From Haliscomenobacter sp. (GTDB lineage Bacteria; Bacteroidota; Bacteroidia; Chitinophagales; Saprospiraceae), in contig JADJPL010000003.1 in NCBI GenBank assembly GCA_016713275.1, positions 744,001-808,000 of the forward strand: a DNA stretch of 64,000 nucleotides, written 5' to 3'. The notes below the pieces were generated by a model that made no database searches, was not told the DNA's origin, and worked only from the letters and a program-made list of their open reading frames with translations. Each line of letters opens with the position of its first letter. Positions within the stretch are counted from its first letter, which is position 1. Positions 10,157 through 19,146 of this stretch are shown in pieces. A program made the translations under genes and the position numbers.

Positions 10157-11158
10157 TTAATCCAATGCAGTCAACATGGTTTCCAATGCGGCTTTCCCGG
10201 TAACTTTTTCTACCAGGTATTTATTGCGGTTCGGCGCCGACCGCACCAGCAATTCCGCCAGAAAACCTGCGAGAAAGAGCTGGGCGCCGATCACCATACA
10301 CGTGAGCGCAATATAGAAAAAAGGATTGCTGGCCACCAGGGGCGCTTTCATTCCGAGGTAGAGGTAGTAGAGTTTGTTGGCGCCGAGATAGGCCGCAGCG
10401 ATCAAACCCAGAAAAAAGATGAGGGTGCCGAACGTTCCGAAAAAGTGCATGGGCCGCTTCCCAAAACGCCCGACAAACGTGATGGACAACAAATCGAGGA
10501 ACCCGTTGATGAAGCGTTCAAACCCAAACTTGGTTACGCCATATTTGCGGGAACGGTGTTCCACCACCTTTTCCCCGATTTTTTTAAACCCGGCCCATTT
10601 GGCCAAAAGCGGAATGTACCGGTGCATTTCGCCGTATACCTCAATACTTTTGATTACTTCCCGGCGGTAGGATTTTAGTCCGCAGTTGAAATCGTGCAGG
10701 TAGATTCCGCTAATCCAGCGCGTCACGGCGTTGAAAAACTTGGAGGGGATGGTTTTGATCAACGGGTCGTACCGCTTTTTCTTCCATCCGGAGATCAGGT
10801 CGTATCCTTCTTCCGCAATCAGGCGGTAGAGTTCGGGGATTTCGTCGGGGCTGTCCTGTAAGTCGGCGTCCATGGTGATCACGACGCGGCCCTCCGCGGC
10901 GTGGAACCCGGTGTGCAGCGCGGCCGATTTGCCGTAGTTCCGGCGAAACTTAATGCCTATGAGGTTTGGGTTTTGTTCCTGAAGTTTTTCGATAACCTGC
11001 CAGGACTGATCCGTGCTGCCGTCGTCGATTAAAATAACTTCATAGGAAAAGCCTTGCTGGTCCATGACCCTTTGTATCCAGGCCGTTAGCTCGGGCAGGG
11101 ATTCCTCCTCGTTGAGCAGGGGGATGATTACGGAAATATCCTTTTCCTTGGTCGGCAT
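10157..11158 (-). CDS. Glycosyltransferase family 2, polyprenyl-phosphate sugar transferase-like
   Basis: 333 residues, intact. The N-terminal GT-A domain has SVIIPLLNEEESLPEL, the nucleotide-binding IDDGSTDQSW, and the metal-binding DADLQDSPDEIPEL. Two hydrophobic segments near the C-terminus (FFGTFGTLIFFLGLIAAAY and FFYIALTCMVIGAQLFLAG) match the DPM1/GtrB/ArnC type. These proteins load a sugar onto undecaprenyl phosphate. The lipid-linked sugar could feed GT-C enzymes such as the YfhO protein next to it or the ArnT-like protein at 15.5 kb (inference). Confidence 0.88.
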   Translation of the reverse strand: MPTKEKDISVIIPLLNEEESLPELTAWIQRVMDQQGFSYEVILIDDGSTDQSWQVIEKLQEQNPNLIGIKFRRNYGKSAALHTGFHAAEGRVVITMDADLQDSPDEIPELYRLIAEEGYDLISGWKKKRYDPLIKTIPSKFFNAVTRWISGIYLHDFNCGLKSYRREVIKSIEVYGEMHRYIPLLAKWAGFKKIGEKVVEHRSRKYGVTKFGFERFINGFLDLLSITFVGRFGKRPMHFFGTFGTLIFFLGLIAAAYLGANKLYYLYLGMKAPLVASNPFFYIALTCMVIGAQLFLAGFLAELLVRSAPNRNKYLVEKVTGKAALETMLTALD

Positions 11159-11159
11159 A

Positions 11160-11666
11160 TTATTCTTTTCGCATTAAGTATCCAATAATCAAAGACAACA
11201 CGAACCCGCCAATAATGCTCCTGGCCAGGGCCATCAGGGCGGCGCCCGGAGTAAGCGCGATTCCGGCTTGCTGAATATCCCGTCGCAGATGTTCCGCGTT
11301 TTGCTCTCCTACCACGTTTTGGTACTTGCTCAGATTTTCCATCACCACGTCCTCCTGGATCGTCGCCAGCTCCGGACCGCCGTAGTTATAGAGGAGGTAG
11401 TAAAAGAGATGGTACATCACGGCCGCCAGCACGTACACGGCAAAAGCGGCGCGAAGCCCAAGCTGCCAGGGGTATTGACCTTCTCCTGCCAGGCGCCGCG
11501 CGTTGCGGACGGCCAAAACCATACACCCGATGAAAATCAGCAGAGATGCCCACTGCACGCCCAGACTGAAAAACAACCTGGGCTGGATAAAATAAAACAG
11601 CAGGAAGTACCCAATCGTGGCGCTTCCTGCTATAAGTCCGTATACTAAAGTCTTCTGCTTGTTCAT
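11160..11666 (-). CDS. DUF4199 domain membrane protein
   Basis: 168 residues with about four hydrophobic helices and an acidic, coiled-looking loop (residues ~100-130) before the last helix, as in DUF4199 proteins of Bacteroidota. It ends one base before the GT2 start region and follows a second DUF4199 gene, an arrangement that is common in this phylum. Function unknown. Confidence 0.75.
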   Translation of the reverse strand: MNKQKTLVYGLIAGSATIGYFLLFYFIQPRLFFSLGVQWASLLIFIGCMVLAVRNARRLAGEGQYPWQLGLRAAFAVYVLAAVMYHLFYYLLYNYGGPELATIQEDVVMENLSKYQNVVGEQNAEHLRRDIQQAGIALTPGAALMALARSIIGGFVLSLIIGYLMRKE

Positions 11667-11726
11667 GCCTTCGCGCGTATAAAAATAGCTAGCGCGAAGG
11701 TAAAAAAAACCTTGGACTACTAAACG

Positions 11727-12299
11727 TTACAACGCAGCGGTCTTTGCTTCTTTCTTCATGATCGCGGCAACGATCAGGGAGATGATCAGGCCGATCAGAA
11801 GGGTGCCAGCGAAAGCGAAGAGGGCCATAGCCCAGGGCTTCATAAACATGCCCATCATGCCGGCGGCCGCTTCGATTTGCTCATCGGAGAGTCCTTGCGC
11901 CTGCTGCTTTTCCTGGGTTACTTCCATAATCTGGTCCACCAGGTCCGGGTTGATGTAGGACATATAGATGAAGGTCCACACCATGGTAATGGCGCCGATA
12001 ATCAGAATGACAAACATGCCGAGTCCGAACGCGCGCTTAAAAGAAATGAGTCCGCCCAGGTCGGAATCCCGGTGCTGTTTGACCGCCATCACGATAGCGG
12101 CGATCATAATGCCATAGGTCAGGATGTTCATCGCAATACCGCCGGGGCCGGATTGGTTGGCGGGGTCCGACAGTCCGGCGACCTGGCCGATAAGCCCAAG
12201 GGCGATCAGAACCATCGAAGCGATCAGGCCAAAACGAAGGCCTACAGGACGGTACGAAACCTGCGGTTGAGTTTGGATAGGAGAATCAAGCGTGCTCAT
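11727..12299 (-). CDS. DUF4199 domain membrane protein
   Basis: 190 residues when started at the ATG at 12299 (MSTLDSPIQTQ). Upstream in-frame sequence is Pro/Arg/Gly-rich, overlaps the upstream gene and looks non-coding. There are four hydrophobic segments, with an acidic/Gln-rich loop (VTQEKQQAQGLSDEQIEA) between helices 3 and 4 and a basic end. It is a paralogue-like neighbour of the DUF4199 gene downstream. Function unknown; it lies in the same transcription unit as the dihydroorotase-like gene. Confidence 0.78.
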   Translation of the reverse strand: MSTLDSPIQTQPQVSYRPVGLRFGLIASMVLIALGLIGQVAGLSDPANQSGPGGIAMNILTYGIMIAAIVMAVKQHRDSDLGGLISFKRAFGLGMFVILIIGAITMVWTFIYMSYINPDLVDQIMEVTQEKQQAQGLSDEQIEAAAGMMGMFMKPWAMALFAFAGTLLIGLIISLIVAAIMKKEAKTAAL

Positions 12300-12331
12300 G
12301 CGTATTGGTTTAAATAGGTGAAAAAGAAATT

Positions 12332-13599
12332 TTAATCTGCCCACCATGCCTGCCCGTTGTTCACCACGCCCAGCACTTTTCCTTTGAGTTCCACTCCGAT
12401 CAGGGGGCTGTTGGCAGATTTTGATTTTAGATGTTCCCTGCGCAGGACCCAGCGATGGTCTGGGAGGAAGCACGTCAGGTTGGCTTTGCCGCCTTCCCGG
12501 ATGCTTACCGGTTCCAGGCCGAATAGCTTCCTGGGGTTGATTGCGAGTTTGCGCACCAGTTCTTCGGTAGTCAGCGTTCCCTCCAGGGCTTTGTTTATCA
12601 GCCCATAGGCGGTTTCCAGGCCGATGGCGCCAAAATCAGCATAGGGGAATTCGAGCATTTTCAACTCCACCTCCAGCGGGGAGTGGTTGGAAACGATCAG
12701 ATCGATGGCGCCGTCTTTCAGCCCGGCTTTGAGCGCCTCCTGGTCTTCCGGGCTGCGCAAGGGGGGCATTACTTTGAAATGGGAATCGAATTCGACCAGG
12801 GCCCGGTCGTCGAAGGCCAGGTTCAGAACAGGGACCGAGCAGCTGACCTGCAAGCCCCTGGCTTTAGCTTTGCGAACCAGATCGACGCTGTGCCCGGAGG
12901 ACAAGCCAAACAGATGGATCCGGGATCCGGCATAGTCGGTGAGGTAGATATCCCTTTGGGTCATCAGGTCTTCTGCCAGGTTGGGGATGCCGCGCAACCC
13001 CAGGCTCGTACTGACGACGCCCTCGTGCATTTGGCCCTCAAATCCGAGCGCTTCGTCGTAAGGCCGGTTGATGACGATGCCTTCGATGGTGCGCACGTAT
13101 TGCAGGGCGCGAAGCATCAAGCCGTTGTCCTGCACCGCCGATTGGCCGTCGGAAAACGCGATTGCTCCGGCGTGGTGCATATCGATCATTTCGGTGATCT
13201 GTTTCCGGCGCTATCGGTAGAGATGGCGCCGATCGGGAAGAAGTCCACCAGCCCGCCTTTGGTCTGTGTAACCAGGTACGCTACTTCCGATTTGCTATGA
13301 ATAACCGGCTGGGTGTTGGGGAAAACGCCAATCCCGGTATACCCTCCGGCAGCGGCAGCCCGGGCGGCAGATTGCAGGTCTTCCCGATGCTCCAGCCCCG
13401 GGTCTCCGGCTTGAACCCCTATATCTACCCACCCCGGGGAGACATGGCACCCCTCCGCTTCTACCACCTTGTCGGCTTTCAGTTTGAGGTTGGATCCGAT
13501 CCCGGTCACGGTATCGTTTTCGATGAACAAATCAGAAACCTTGCCATGGTACGGAGAATGGGGGTCAACGACGACCGCTTTCCGGATAAGCAGTTTCAT
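12332..13599 (-). CDS. pyrC: Dihydroorotase-like protein lacking the HxH metal motif, frameshifted
   Basis: Amidohydrolase-fold protein of about 421 residues after one frame correction, matching multifunctional-complex-type dihydroorotases. The usual metal-binding PGxIDxHVH motif is replaced by SPGWVDIGVQAGDPG, so two zinc-ligand histidines are absent. GGYTGIGVFPNTQPVI and the later segment IVSNHSPLEVELK are kept. The frame breaks near 13203 within a run of three T (A on the coding strand); one added A gives AGKQITEMIDMHHAG. Metal-less DHOase-like proteins are known as pseudo-DHOase subunits or as Bacteroidota variants. Catalysis of carbamoyl-aspartate cyclisation is therefore doubtful. The break is likely a sequence error. 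Confidence 0.82.
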
Positions 13600-13678
13600 G
13601 TCCTGGTTGCTTTTGTCAAATTTACAAAATTAAAAACGGCATAGTATCAGGAACTCGACCAAGGGCCTTGATCGCCGG

Positions 13679-15411
13679 TTAAACTTTCCAAAGACGGAGG
13701 ATAAACACCTCTGCGGCCAGGAACAACATGGCCAGGATAATACACCAGCGCCAAAGCACCATGCCCCGGCTTTGTTCTTCGATTTTGGCTGCCAGCACAG
13801 CTTCGTCGGTCGCGGTAATCACGTTGGCAAGGGGGCCGGCGAATTTTCCAACCCTTCCGCGTCGAAATACTCCAGTTGGGATTCTTTCCGGTCGTAGTTG
13901 AAACTGAACTCCTGCACGGTTTCTCCAGGCTGGAGGAAAAGCTGGTAGTGCCCGGCCTCCCGAACCTGCCCGTTGACGTCCAGATAGACCGAATTCCCAA
14001 CGACCCGCTGCTCGGGGATGAATTCTTCCTCTTGGCCCTTCATCTTGTAGACCATTTCGGCGCCACCCCCCTGATGGCGGGCTTCGAGGAGCTCGTCGCG
14101 GCCAATGGTATACGCAATGCGCAGGTCATTTCCCGCAGAGATAGCCATTTTATACAGCATGGGGATAAAAACCTCCCCGTTGCTAACGAGGTTGTTGTAT
14201 TCTTCCGCCAGCGGGGAGGCGCACACGTATAAGCGCCCTTTGCCGGTTTTGAATTTGGTCAGGTAAGGCCCTCCGTCCCGGAAACTGAGCAAAGGCTCGC
14301 CTTGCTGCCCGGCGCCCCGCGAAAACGGAAACTGCCCTGCACGGAAGGCAGGCGCAGGTTGGCGCTTTTGTTTTCAAACACGTCCTTGAAAATGAATTCT
14401 TCGGTATTGACCTCGCTTACCTGGCGGGGGCGCTGCTCAAACTCCTGCGGCTCGTTGGCGGAGAAGGCCTTCATGAATTCGCGCAGGTTGGCCAGGCTGA
14501 GGTTACGGTTTGGGAAAACCCCTCCAGCCGGTGCGCAGGAGGGTGAGGTTAAAGGTATCCGTGACGGTGGAACGCGAAGGGATGGCGAATTCGCCCACTG
14601 GTTTGGTCTGCCCTTCGAATTGGATAGAGAGGCGGATATTCTCCGCCAACTCGTCGCTGTGGTTGCGCAGTCGGATAAACAGCGGGTTGGTTTGGTTGAG
14701 CATTTGGACCGGCGCTTCAAACCATACGGAGTCGATGCTGATGTTGCGCTCCCGGACCGCTTGCAGAGGCATGAGGTTCAGCTCAACGGTGGAGTCGGCG
14801 TATTGGGCGATATCGCAGGCGCTCTTCTGGAAATCGGAAAGCTGGTAAGCGACCAGATTATCCGTTTTTCCGAGGGAAAGCGCTTGCTTTTGCCGCTCCA
14901 GTACGGCCGACAAATTGCGGGCGTCTGGCGCCAGCCGAATCTCCTCGATGGCGGCCAGCGCGTCCTCCTGGCTGACCAGCCGCTGCTGCCGCCCCGAAAA
15001 CTCATTGCTGATCACCTGAAAGCGGTCTTCCGTATTGTAGGATTTGACAATCTCCCGCGCCCGCGCTTTGGCTTGTTCTAACAAGGGGACATCCTGGCTC
15101 AACGCGCTCATACTAAAAGAATTATCGACATACACGCTCACCGCCTTGATTCCCTTTTTCACCGCTTCGCCCCTTTGGATAAACGGCTGGGCAAACGCCA
15201 GCACCAGAAAAAGAAACACCAGCAGCCGCATCAGCAGCACCAGCAAATTCCGAAGCCGCGAGCGGGAGCTCGTTTCCTCCTTCACTTCTTTCAAAAACCG
15301 CACATTGGTGAAATATACCTTTTTGAACCTCCTGAAGTAAAACAAGTGCAGGATGACCGGAATCGCCAGACTCAACGCGCCCACTAAAAACAACGGATAC
15401 AAAAACTGCAT
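13679..15411 (-). pseudogene. BatA-type protein (aerotolerance N-terminal domain), two frameshifts plus internal loss
   Basis: Starts MQFLYPLFLVGALSLAIPVI with a second helix LLVLLMRLLVFLFLVLAF, the double-helix BatA/PF07584-type N-terminus. A VWA-like segment with VYVDNSFSMSAL follows. The frame changes near 14516, 14322 (one T lost in TTTT) and 13833 (one C lost in CCCCC). The last part ends with a C-terminal helix and LRLWKV, stop at 13679. At 14516 the frame moves by the equivalent of a 3n+2-base loss. The protein jumps from LLRTGWRG straight to ANLREFMKAF, where I expect roughly 100 more residues from family memory. A real deletion or an assembly collapse is likely at that point. Confidence 0.75.
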
Positions 15412-15463
15412 GCTGCCGTGAAGTTATTTATCTGCAAGTATACGGTTAATCGGGGAATTTTGA

Positions 15464-15515
15464 TGTACGAGGTACGATGTACGAGAGCCACTAACCACTA
15501 ACCACTAACGCCTAA
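15464..15515. repeat. Short tandem repeat (ACCACTA heptamers)
   Basis: Three CCACTAA units preceded by imperfect GTACGAG/GTACGATG repeats. It overlaps the 3' end of the glycosyltransferase gene on the minus strand. Part of a window-wide set of short 7-9-nt arrays. Confidence 0.6.
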
Positions 15516-17076
15516 TAACCAACCCCTTCTCCCTCCTCCCGTATTCGAAGCGCAATAAAACGGAGTCCCGTTTGCTGGTCAAATCCAGCGGCATGAGGTA
15601 AAATTGCCCGCGCTGGAGCTGGTCCTGAAGCCGGATGGGTTGGCGGCGCAGCCGGTTGAGGTAGAAACTGGAGGTGAATGAAAGGACTTTTTCTTCTCCA
15701 TACAAATAGAGGGGGCGGTCGCCGGCAAGTTGGTAGAGTTGAGTGGCCAGTGTTTTATTGCGCTGCGCTTCGGTGTCGTGGGCGCGCTGGGGGAGAACGG
15801 TCAGATCAAACAAAAGCCGGGCCACTCCGAGGGAAATCAGCAACAGGGGAAGCGGCCAATCCGGCCTCCGGCGCCAGACGAACCCCAATCCGGCAAAGAC
15901 CAGCGCAAAACCAGCGGATGCAGGCCAGATATAGGGGATAAACTGCAAATCGGGTACGAAAGGCAGGGCCAGGGCGCCCAGCGCAAACAGGCCGGTGACA
16001 ACGCCTGAAGCCGTGCGGAAAAAACGGCCTGCCCAGACCGCCGCTTCGGCCCGGCGCTCATATCCCCAGGCAAGGATACAGGCGGCAAAAGGGAACAAGG
16101 GGTATACATACCGGATACGCGTGCCTGGCGATAGCCAGTACAGCGCGATATTGACCAGCAGCATCAGCGCGCAAAACCGGATGAACGGATGCCGCTGAAA
16201 CAGCAAATCCCGCGCATCCCGGCGGAACAGGAATACCGCCAGCAGCCCGCCCGGAAGCAGGTCTTTGAACACGTCCAGCGGAAAAACGACGAGTTGCCGG
16301 AAAAAATCCCTGGCGGAATTGGTGGCTACCGTCCGGTCGCTGGATTCGCCCACCAGGGTCTCCAGCAGGAATAAGGGGTTGTTGTATTGGGCGTATTTCC
16401 AGGCATAGGCGCCCAACAGCCCGGCAAGCAGGAGGATGCCCCCTATATGCGCCGGAGAAAACAATACCTTGAACTGTTTTTTATCGATGAAATAAGCGAG
16501 CAGCGACAACGCCGTGAACGCCAGAGAGGGCAACCCTTTGGCCATCACCCCAAGCGCGCAGCTCAGGTAAACCAGGAAAAAAAGAAGGCCATACTGCCTT
16601 CGCTCCCCAAAATGGTAAATGGCCAGCAACCCTCCAAAAACGATCAGCGCATAGAACAGATCGATCTCCGCCAGTGCGCTGAAATAAAACAGTACCGCGC
16701 TGAAGCTGACGAAAAGCAAGGCCGACACCATACCAAAGCGGGCGCTGATATACGTTCTTCCCGAAAAAAACAGCAACCCCGCCAACCCGGCCACCGATAC
16801 TACTGTAGGCAACCGCAACGCCCATTCGTGAAACCCGCCGCCCAGCCAGGCAAAAAGAAGCAATACCCAATTGAACAGCGGCGGCTTGTTGTAGTACCAC
16901 TCGCCGAACAGGGTGGACGCCCAGTAGTTGCCGGAAGCCAGCATCTCCATGGCCACCAGCGCCCTGCGGGGCTCCTCCAGATACAAAGGCGCTTTACCTG
17001 AAAACAGCAGCATCCCCGCCAAAAACAGCCAGGCCGCTACCTTGTACCATCTCCATTCGCCGATTTGCCGTTTCAT
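15505..17076 (-). CDS. ArnT/PMT-like membrane glycosyltransferase
   Basis: 523 residues, intact, with about a dozen hydrophobic helices. The first periplasmic loop has YLEEPRRALVAMEMLASGNY, an acidic-residue signature of GT39/GT83 enzymes, followed by EWYYNKPPLFNW. Later motifs include YFSALAEIDLFYA and WLSPGTRIRYVYPLFPF. Family members transfer a sugar from a polyprenyl-phosphate donor to lipid A or protein on the outer face of the inner membrane. The GT2 at 10157-11158 could supply the donor (inference). It is divergent from apbE, with start codons about 90 bp apart. Confidence 0.85.
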   Translation of the reverse strand: MKRQIGEWRWYKVAAWLFLAGMLLFSGKAPLYLEEPRRALVAMEMLASGNYWASTLFGEWYYNKPPLFNWVLLLFAWLGGGFHEWALRLPTVVSVAGLAGLLFFSGRTYISARFGMVSALLFVSFSAVLFYFSALAEIDLFYALIVFGGLLAIYHFGERRQYGLLFFLVYLSCALGVMAKGLPSLAFTALSLLAYFIDKKQFKVLFSPAHIGGILLLAGLLGAYAWKYAQYNNPLFLLETLVGESSDRTVATNSARDFFRQLVVFPLDVFKDLLPGGLLAVFLFRRDARDLLFQRHPFIRFCALMLLVNIALYWLSPGTRIRYVYPLFPFAACILAWGYERRAEAAVWAGRFFRTASGVVTGLFALGALALPFVPDLQFIPYIWPASAGFALVFAGLGFVWRRRPDWPLPLLLISLGVARLLFDLTVLPQRAHDTEAQRNKTLATQLYQLAGDRPLYLYGEEKVLSFTSSFYLNRLRRQPIRLQDQLQRGQFYLMPLDLTSKRDSVLLRFEYGRREKGLVIRR

Positions 17077-17149
17077 TGGTTTCTTCGATGTTTCAGCGAA
17101 AATAGCGAAGATTCCCGACCGGGCAGTGAAATTCCTGTGGGGGAGTGTT

Positions 17150-17157
17150 TACTTTTG
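17150..17157 (+). promoter_or_regulatory. -7 promoter box for apbE
   Basis: TACTTTTG matches the Bacteroidota -7 consensus TAnnTTTG and lies 13 bp before the ATG at 17170. No clear TTTG -33 box is present at the right distance. It argues against using the earlier in-frame ATG at 17065. Confidence 0.5.
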
Positions 17158-17169
17158 CTGCGCAACTTC

Positions 17170-18237
17170 ATGCAAAAAAATAATAAGATGGCGCGTTTCC
17201 TCCTTTTACTCGTTTCGACGGCCGCAGCCCTTTTTTCGGGCTGCCAGCCGGAAAAAAAACCTGACGTTGATTATGTCACGCTGGAAGGCGAGGCGATGGG
17301 CACCTACTACCGGGTGACCTACGCCGATTCATTACAGCGGGACTTTACCCCCGAGATCGAAGCCTTTCTGCTGGATCTGAACCGCGAAGCGTCGACCTAC
17401 CTGGATACCTCCATCATCTCCCGGTTTAACGCTACACCGGCCCTGGATGTCGTTTTGCCGGTAAGTGCCCGGCATTTTTTGACCAACTTCGTCAAATCCC
17501 GGGAAGTATTCGGGGCGAGCGACGGCGCTTTCGACCCCACCGTGATGCCTTTGGTTTCTTATTGGGGGTTTGGGGTGAAACCAAAGAAAGTGGACCGGAT
17601 CGATAGCCTGAAGGTCGACTCGCTGCGCCGGATGGTAGGTCTGGATAAAATTCGGATGACCCCGGTAGGAAAAGATTCCGTCCTCCTCCGGAAAGCAGCC
17701 CCTGGCGTCCAGCTCGATTTCAATGCCATCGCGCAGGGGTACGGCGTGGATGAAGTGGGCCGCATCCTGGAAAGCAAAGGCGTTAGCGCTTATCTGGTGG
17801 ATATCGGCGGCGAAGTCGTGGCCCGTGGCCTCAACCCCCGCGGCCAGCCCTGGACTATCGGTATCAACACGCCCAGCGAAACCGGCCAAACCGACGAGAT
17901 CTTCACCACCGTGCCGTTGATCGACCGCGCTTTGGCTACCTCCGGCAATTACCGGAAGTTTTATCAGGTCGAAGGCGTCAAGTTCAGCCATACCATCAAC
18001 CCGCATACCGGGTATCCGGAGCGCAACGCCCTGCTCAGCGCCTCCGTTTTTGCTCCGGACGCTATGACTGCCGATGCCTACGCCACCGCCTGTATGGTCC
18101 TAGGCCCCGAAAAAGGCATGGCCATGATCGAACGCATGGAAAACCTCGAAGCCTACTTCATCATCGGCGAACCCAACGGCACGATGTCCGTGAAATATTC
18201 CCGCGGCCTGGAACGCCTTTTCCCAAATAAAAAATAG
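17170..18237 (+). CDS. apbE: FAD:protein FMN transferase (ApbE)
   Basis: About 355 residues. It starts MQKNNKMARFLL and has a lipobox (AALFSGC), so it is probably an exported lipoprotein. ApbE marks are GEAMGTYYRVTY, SDGAFDPTVMPLV, the FAD-binding LDFNAIAQGYGVDEV, YLVDIGGEVVARG, and the late HTINPHTGYP with MTADAYATAC (metal/FMN site). The enzyme attaches FMN to Thr in flavoproteins such as NqrB/NqrC or RnfG. An earlier ATG at 17065 would add 35 non-signal-like residues and lies upstream of the -7 box, so it is rejected. The next gene is an unrelated exonuclease. Confidence 0.93.
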   Translation: MQKNNKMARFLLLLVSTAAALFSGCQPEKKPDVDYVTLEGEAMGTYYRVTYADSLQRDFTPEIEAFLLDLNREASTYLDTSIISRFNATPALDVVLPVSARHFLTNFVKSREVFGASDGAFDPTVMPLVSYWGFGVKPKKVDRIDSLKVDSLRRMVGLDKIRMTPVGKDSVLLRKAAPGVQLDFNAIAQGYGVDEVGRILESKGVSAYLVDIGGEVVARGLNPRGQPWTIGINTPSETGQTDEIFTTVPLIDRALATSGNYRKFYQVEGVKFSHTINPHTGYPERNALLSASVFAPDAMTADAYATACMVLGPEKGMAMIERMENLEAYFIIGEPNGTMSVKYSRGLERLFPNKK

Positions 18238-18239
18238 CA

Positions 18240-18308
18240 TTACCCACCACCCACTAACCACCACCCACTAACCACCAACCACCAACCACCAACCACTCAA
18301 CCACCAAC
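18240..18308. repeat. Short tandem repeat (CCACTAA/CCACCAA)
   Basis: Nine or so degenerate heptamers (ACCACCA, ACCACTA) fill the gap between apbE and the exonuclease gene. The complement of this motif (TTAGTGG, TTGGTGG) recurs at 23066-23160 and 57404-57527. Confidence 0.8.
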
Positions 18309-18315
18309 CTGCATC

Positions 18316-19146
18316 ATGATGACCTTGTCCCTCGACCGCGACCTCATCTTCTTCGACATCGAAGCCACCGGGCTGAATGTCGTGACCGACCGCATCCTGC
18401 AGATTGCGATGATCAAATATTCCAAAGACGGCAAAGAACCGCAGGAACTGGCGATGCTGATCAACCCCGGCATCCCGATCTCTCTGGAAGCGATGCTGGT
18501 GCATGGCATCTCCCCCAAAGACGTGGCCAAAAAGCCGACCTTCGTCCAGGTGGCGCCCAAGCTCCGGGAGTTCATCGGGGATGCGGACTTTGCCGGCTAC
18601 AACTCCAACCGTTTCGATATTCCCATGCTGATGGAAGAGTTTGCCAGGGTGGGCATCGAGCTGGATATGACCCGGCGCCGGACCATCGATGTGCAGCGGG
18701 TTTTTTACAAAATGGAACCCCGTACCCTGAAAGCCGCGCTAAAGTTTTACTGCGACAAAGAACACGACGACGCACACGACGCCATGGCCGATGTGCGGGC
18801 GACCATCGACGTGTTTTTCGGTCAGTTGGACCGGTATCGGGAGGTGGACTACATCGACGAGCAAGGCGCGGTCATCCCCGCTCCCATAATCCCGGAGGTA
18901 AAAGCGCTACACGACTTCACCAACGATACCAAGTTCCTGGACGCCACGCAGAAATTGCGCGTCGACGCCGACGGGACAGTGGTTTTTAATTTTGGCAAAT
19001 ACAACGGTCAGCCCGCCGCGGAGGTCCTTTTCAATGACAAACAATACTACAACTGGATCTTGAACAAGGAATTTACCTCCCAGATGAAGCAAATAGTCAA
19101 AAAGCTGGTCCGCGATTATGAGAAAGAACAGCGCAAAGATGCTTAA
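18316..19146 (+). CDS. DnaQ-family 3'-5' exonuclease with C-terminal exodeoxyribonuclease X-like domain
   Basis: 276 residues, intact. DEDDh exonuclease motifs are visible: FDIEATGLN (Exo I) near residue 14, NSNRFDIPMLMEEF (Exo II), and HDAMADVRATIDVF (Exo III with catalytic His and Asp). A small C-terminal domain (residues ~215-265, FNFGKYNGQPAAEVL and WILNKEFTSQM) matches the domain seen in ExoX-like and other DnaQ proteins. It is probably a stand-alone DNA/RNA-trimming nuclease rather than Pol III epsilon. Its 3' end overlaps the next gene by up to 29 bases, so transcription may continue into the MbnP genes. Confidence 0.9.
   Translation: MMTLSLDRDLIFFDIEATGLNVVTDRILQIAMIKYSKDGKEPQELAMLINPGIPISLEAMLVHGISPKDVAKKPTFVQVAPKLREFIGDADFAGYNSNRFDIPMLMEEFARVGIELDMTRRRTIDVQRVFYKMEPRTLKAALKFYCDKEHDDAHDAMADVRATIDVFFGQLDRYREVDYIDEQGAVIPAPIIPEVKALHDFTNDTKFLDATQKLRVDADGTVVFNFGKYNGQPAAEVLFNDKQYYNWILNKEFTSQMKQIVKKLVRDYEKEQRKDA

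Noticed and set aside
12300..12473. An upstream extension of the DUF4199 gene
   Set aside because: It overlaps the end of the dihydroorotase-like gene and reads as Pro/Arg-rich sequence without a helix; the ATG at 12299 starts a normal protein.
17065..17169. An earlier ATG for apbE
   Set aside because: It lies before the -7 box at 17150 and would place 35 non-signal residues before the lipoprotein signal.
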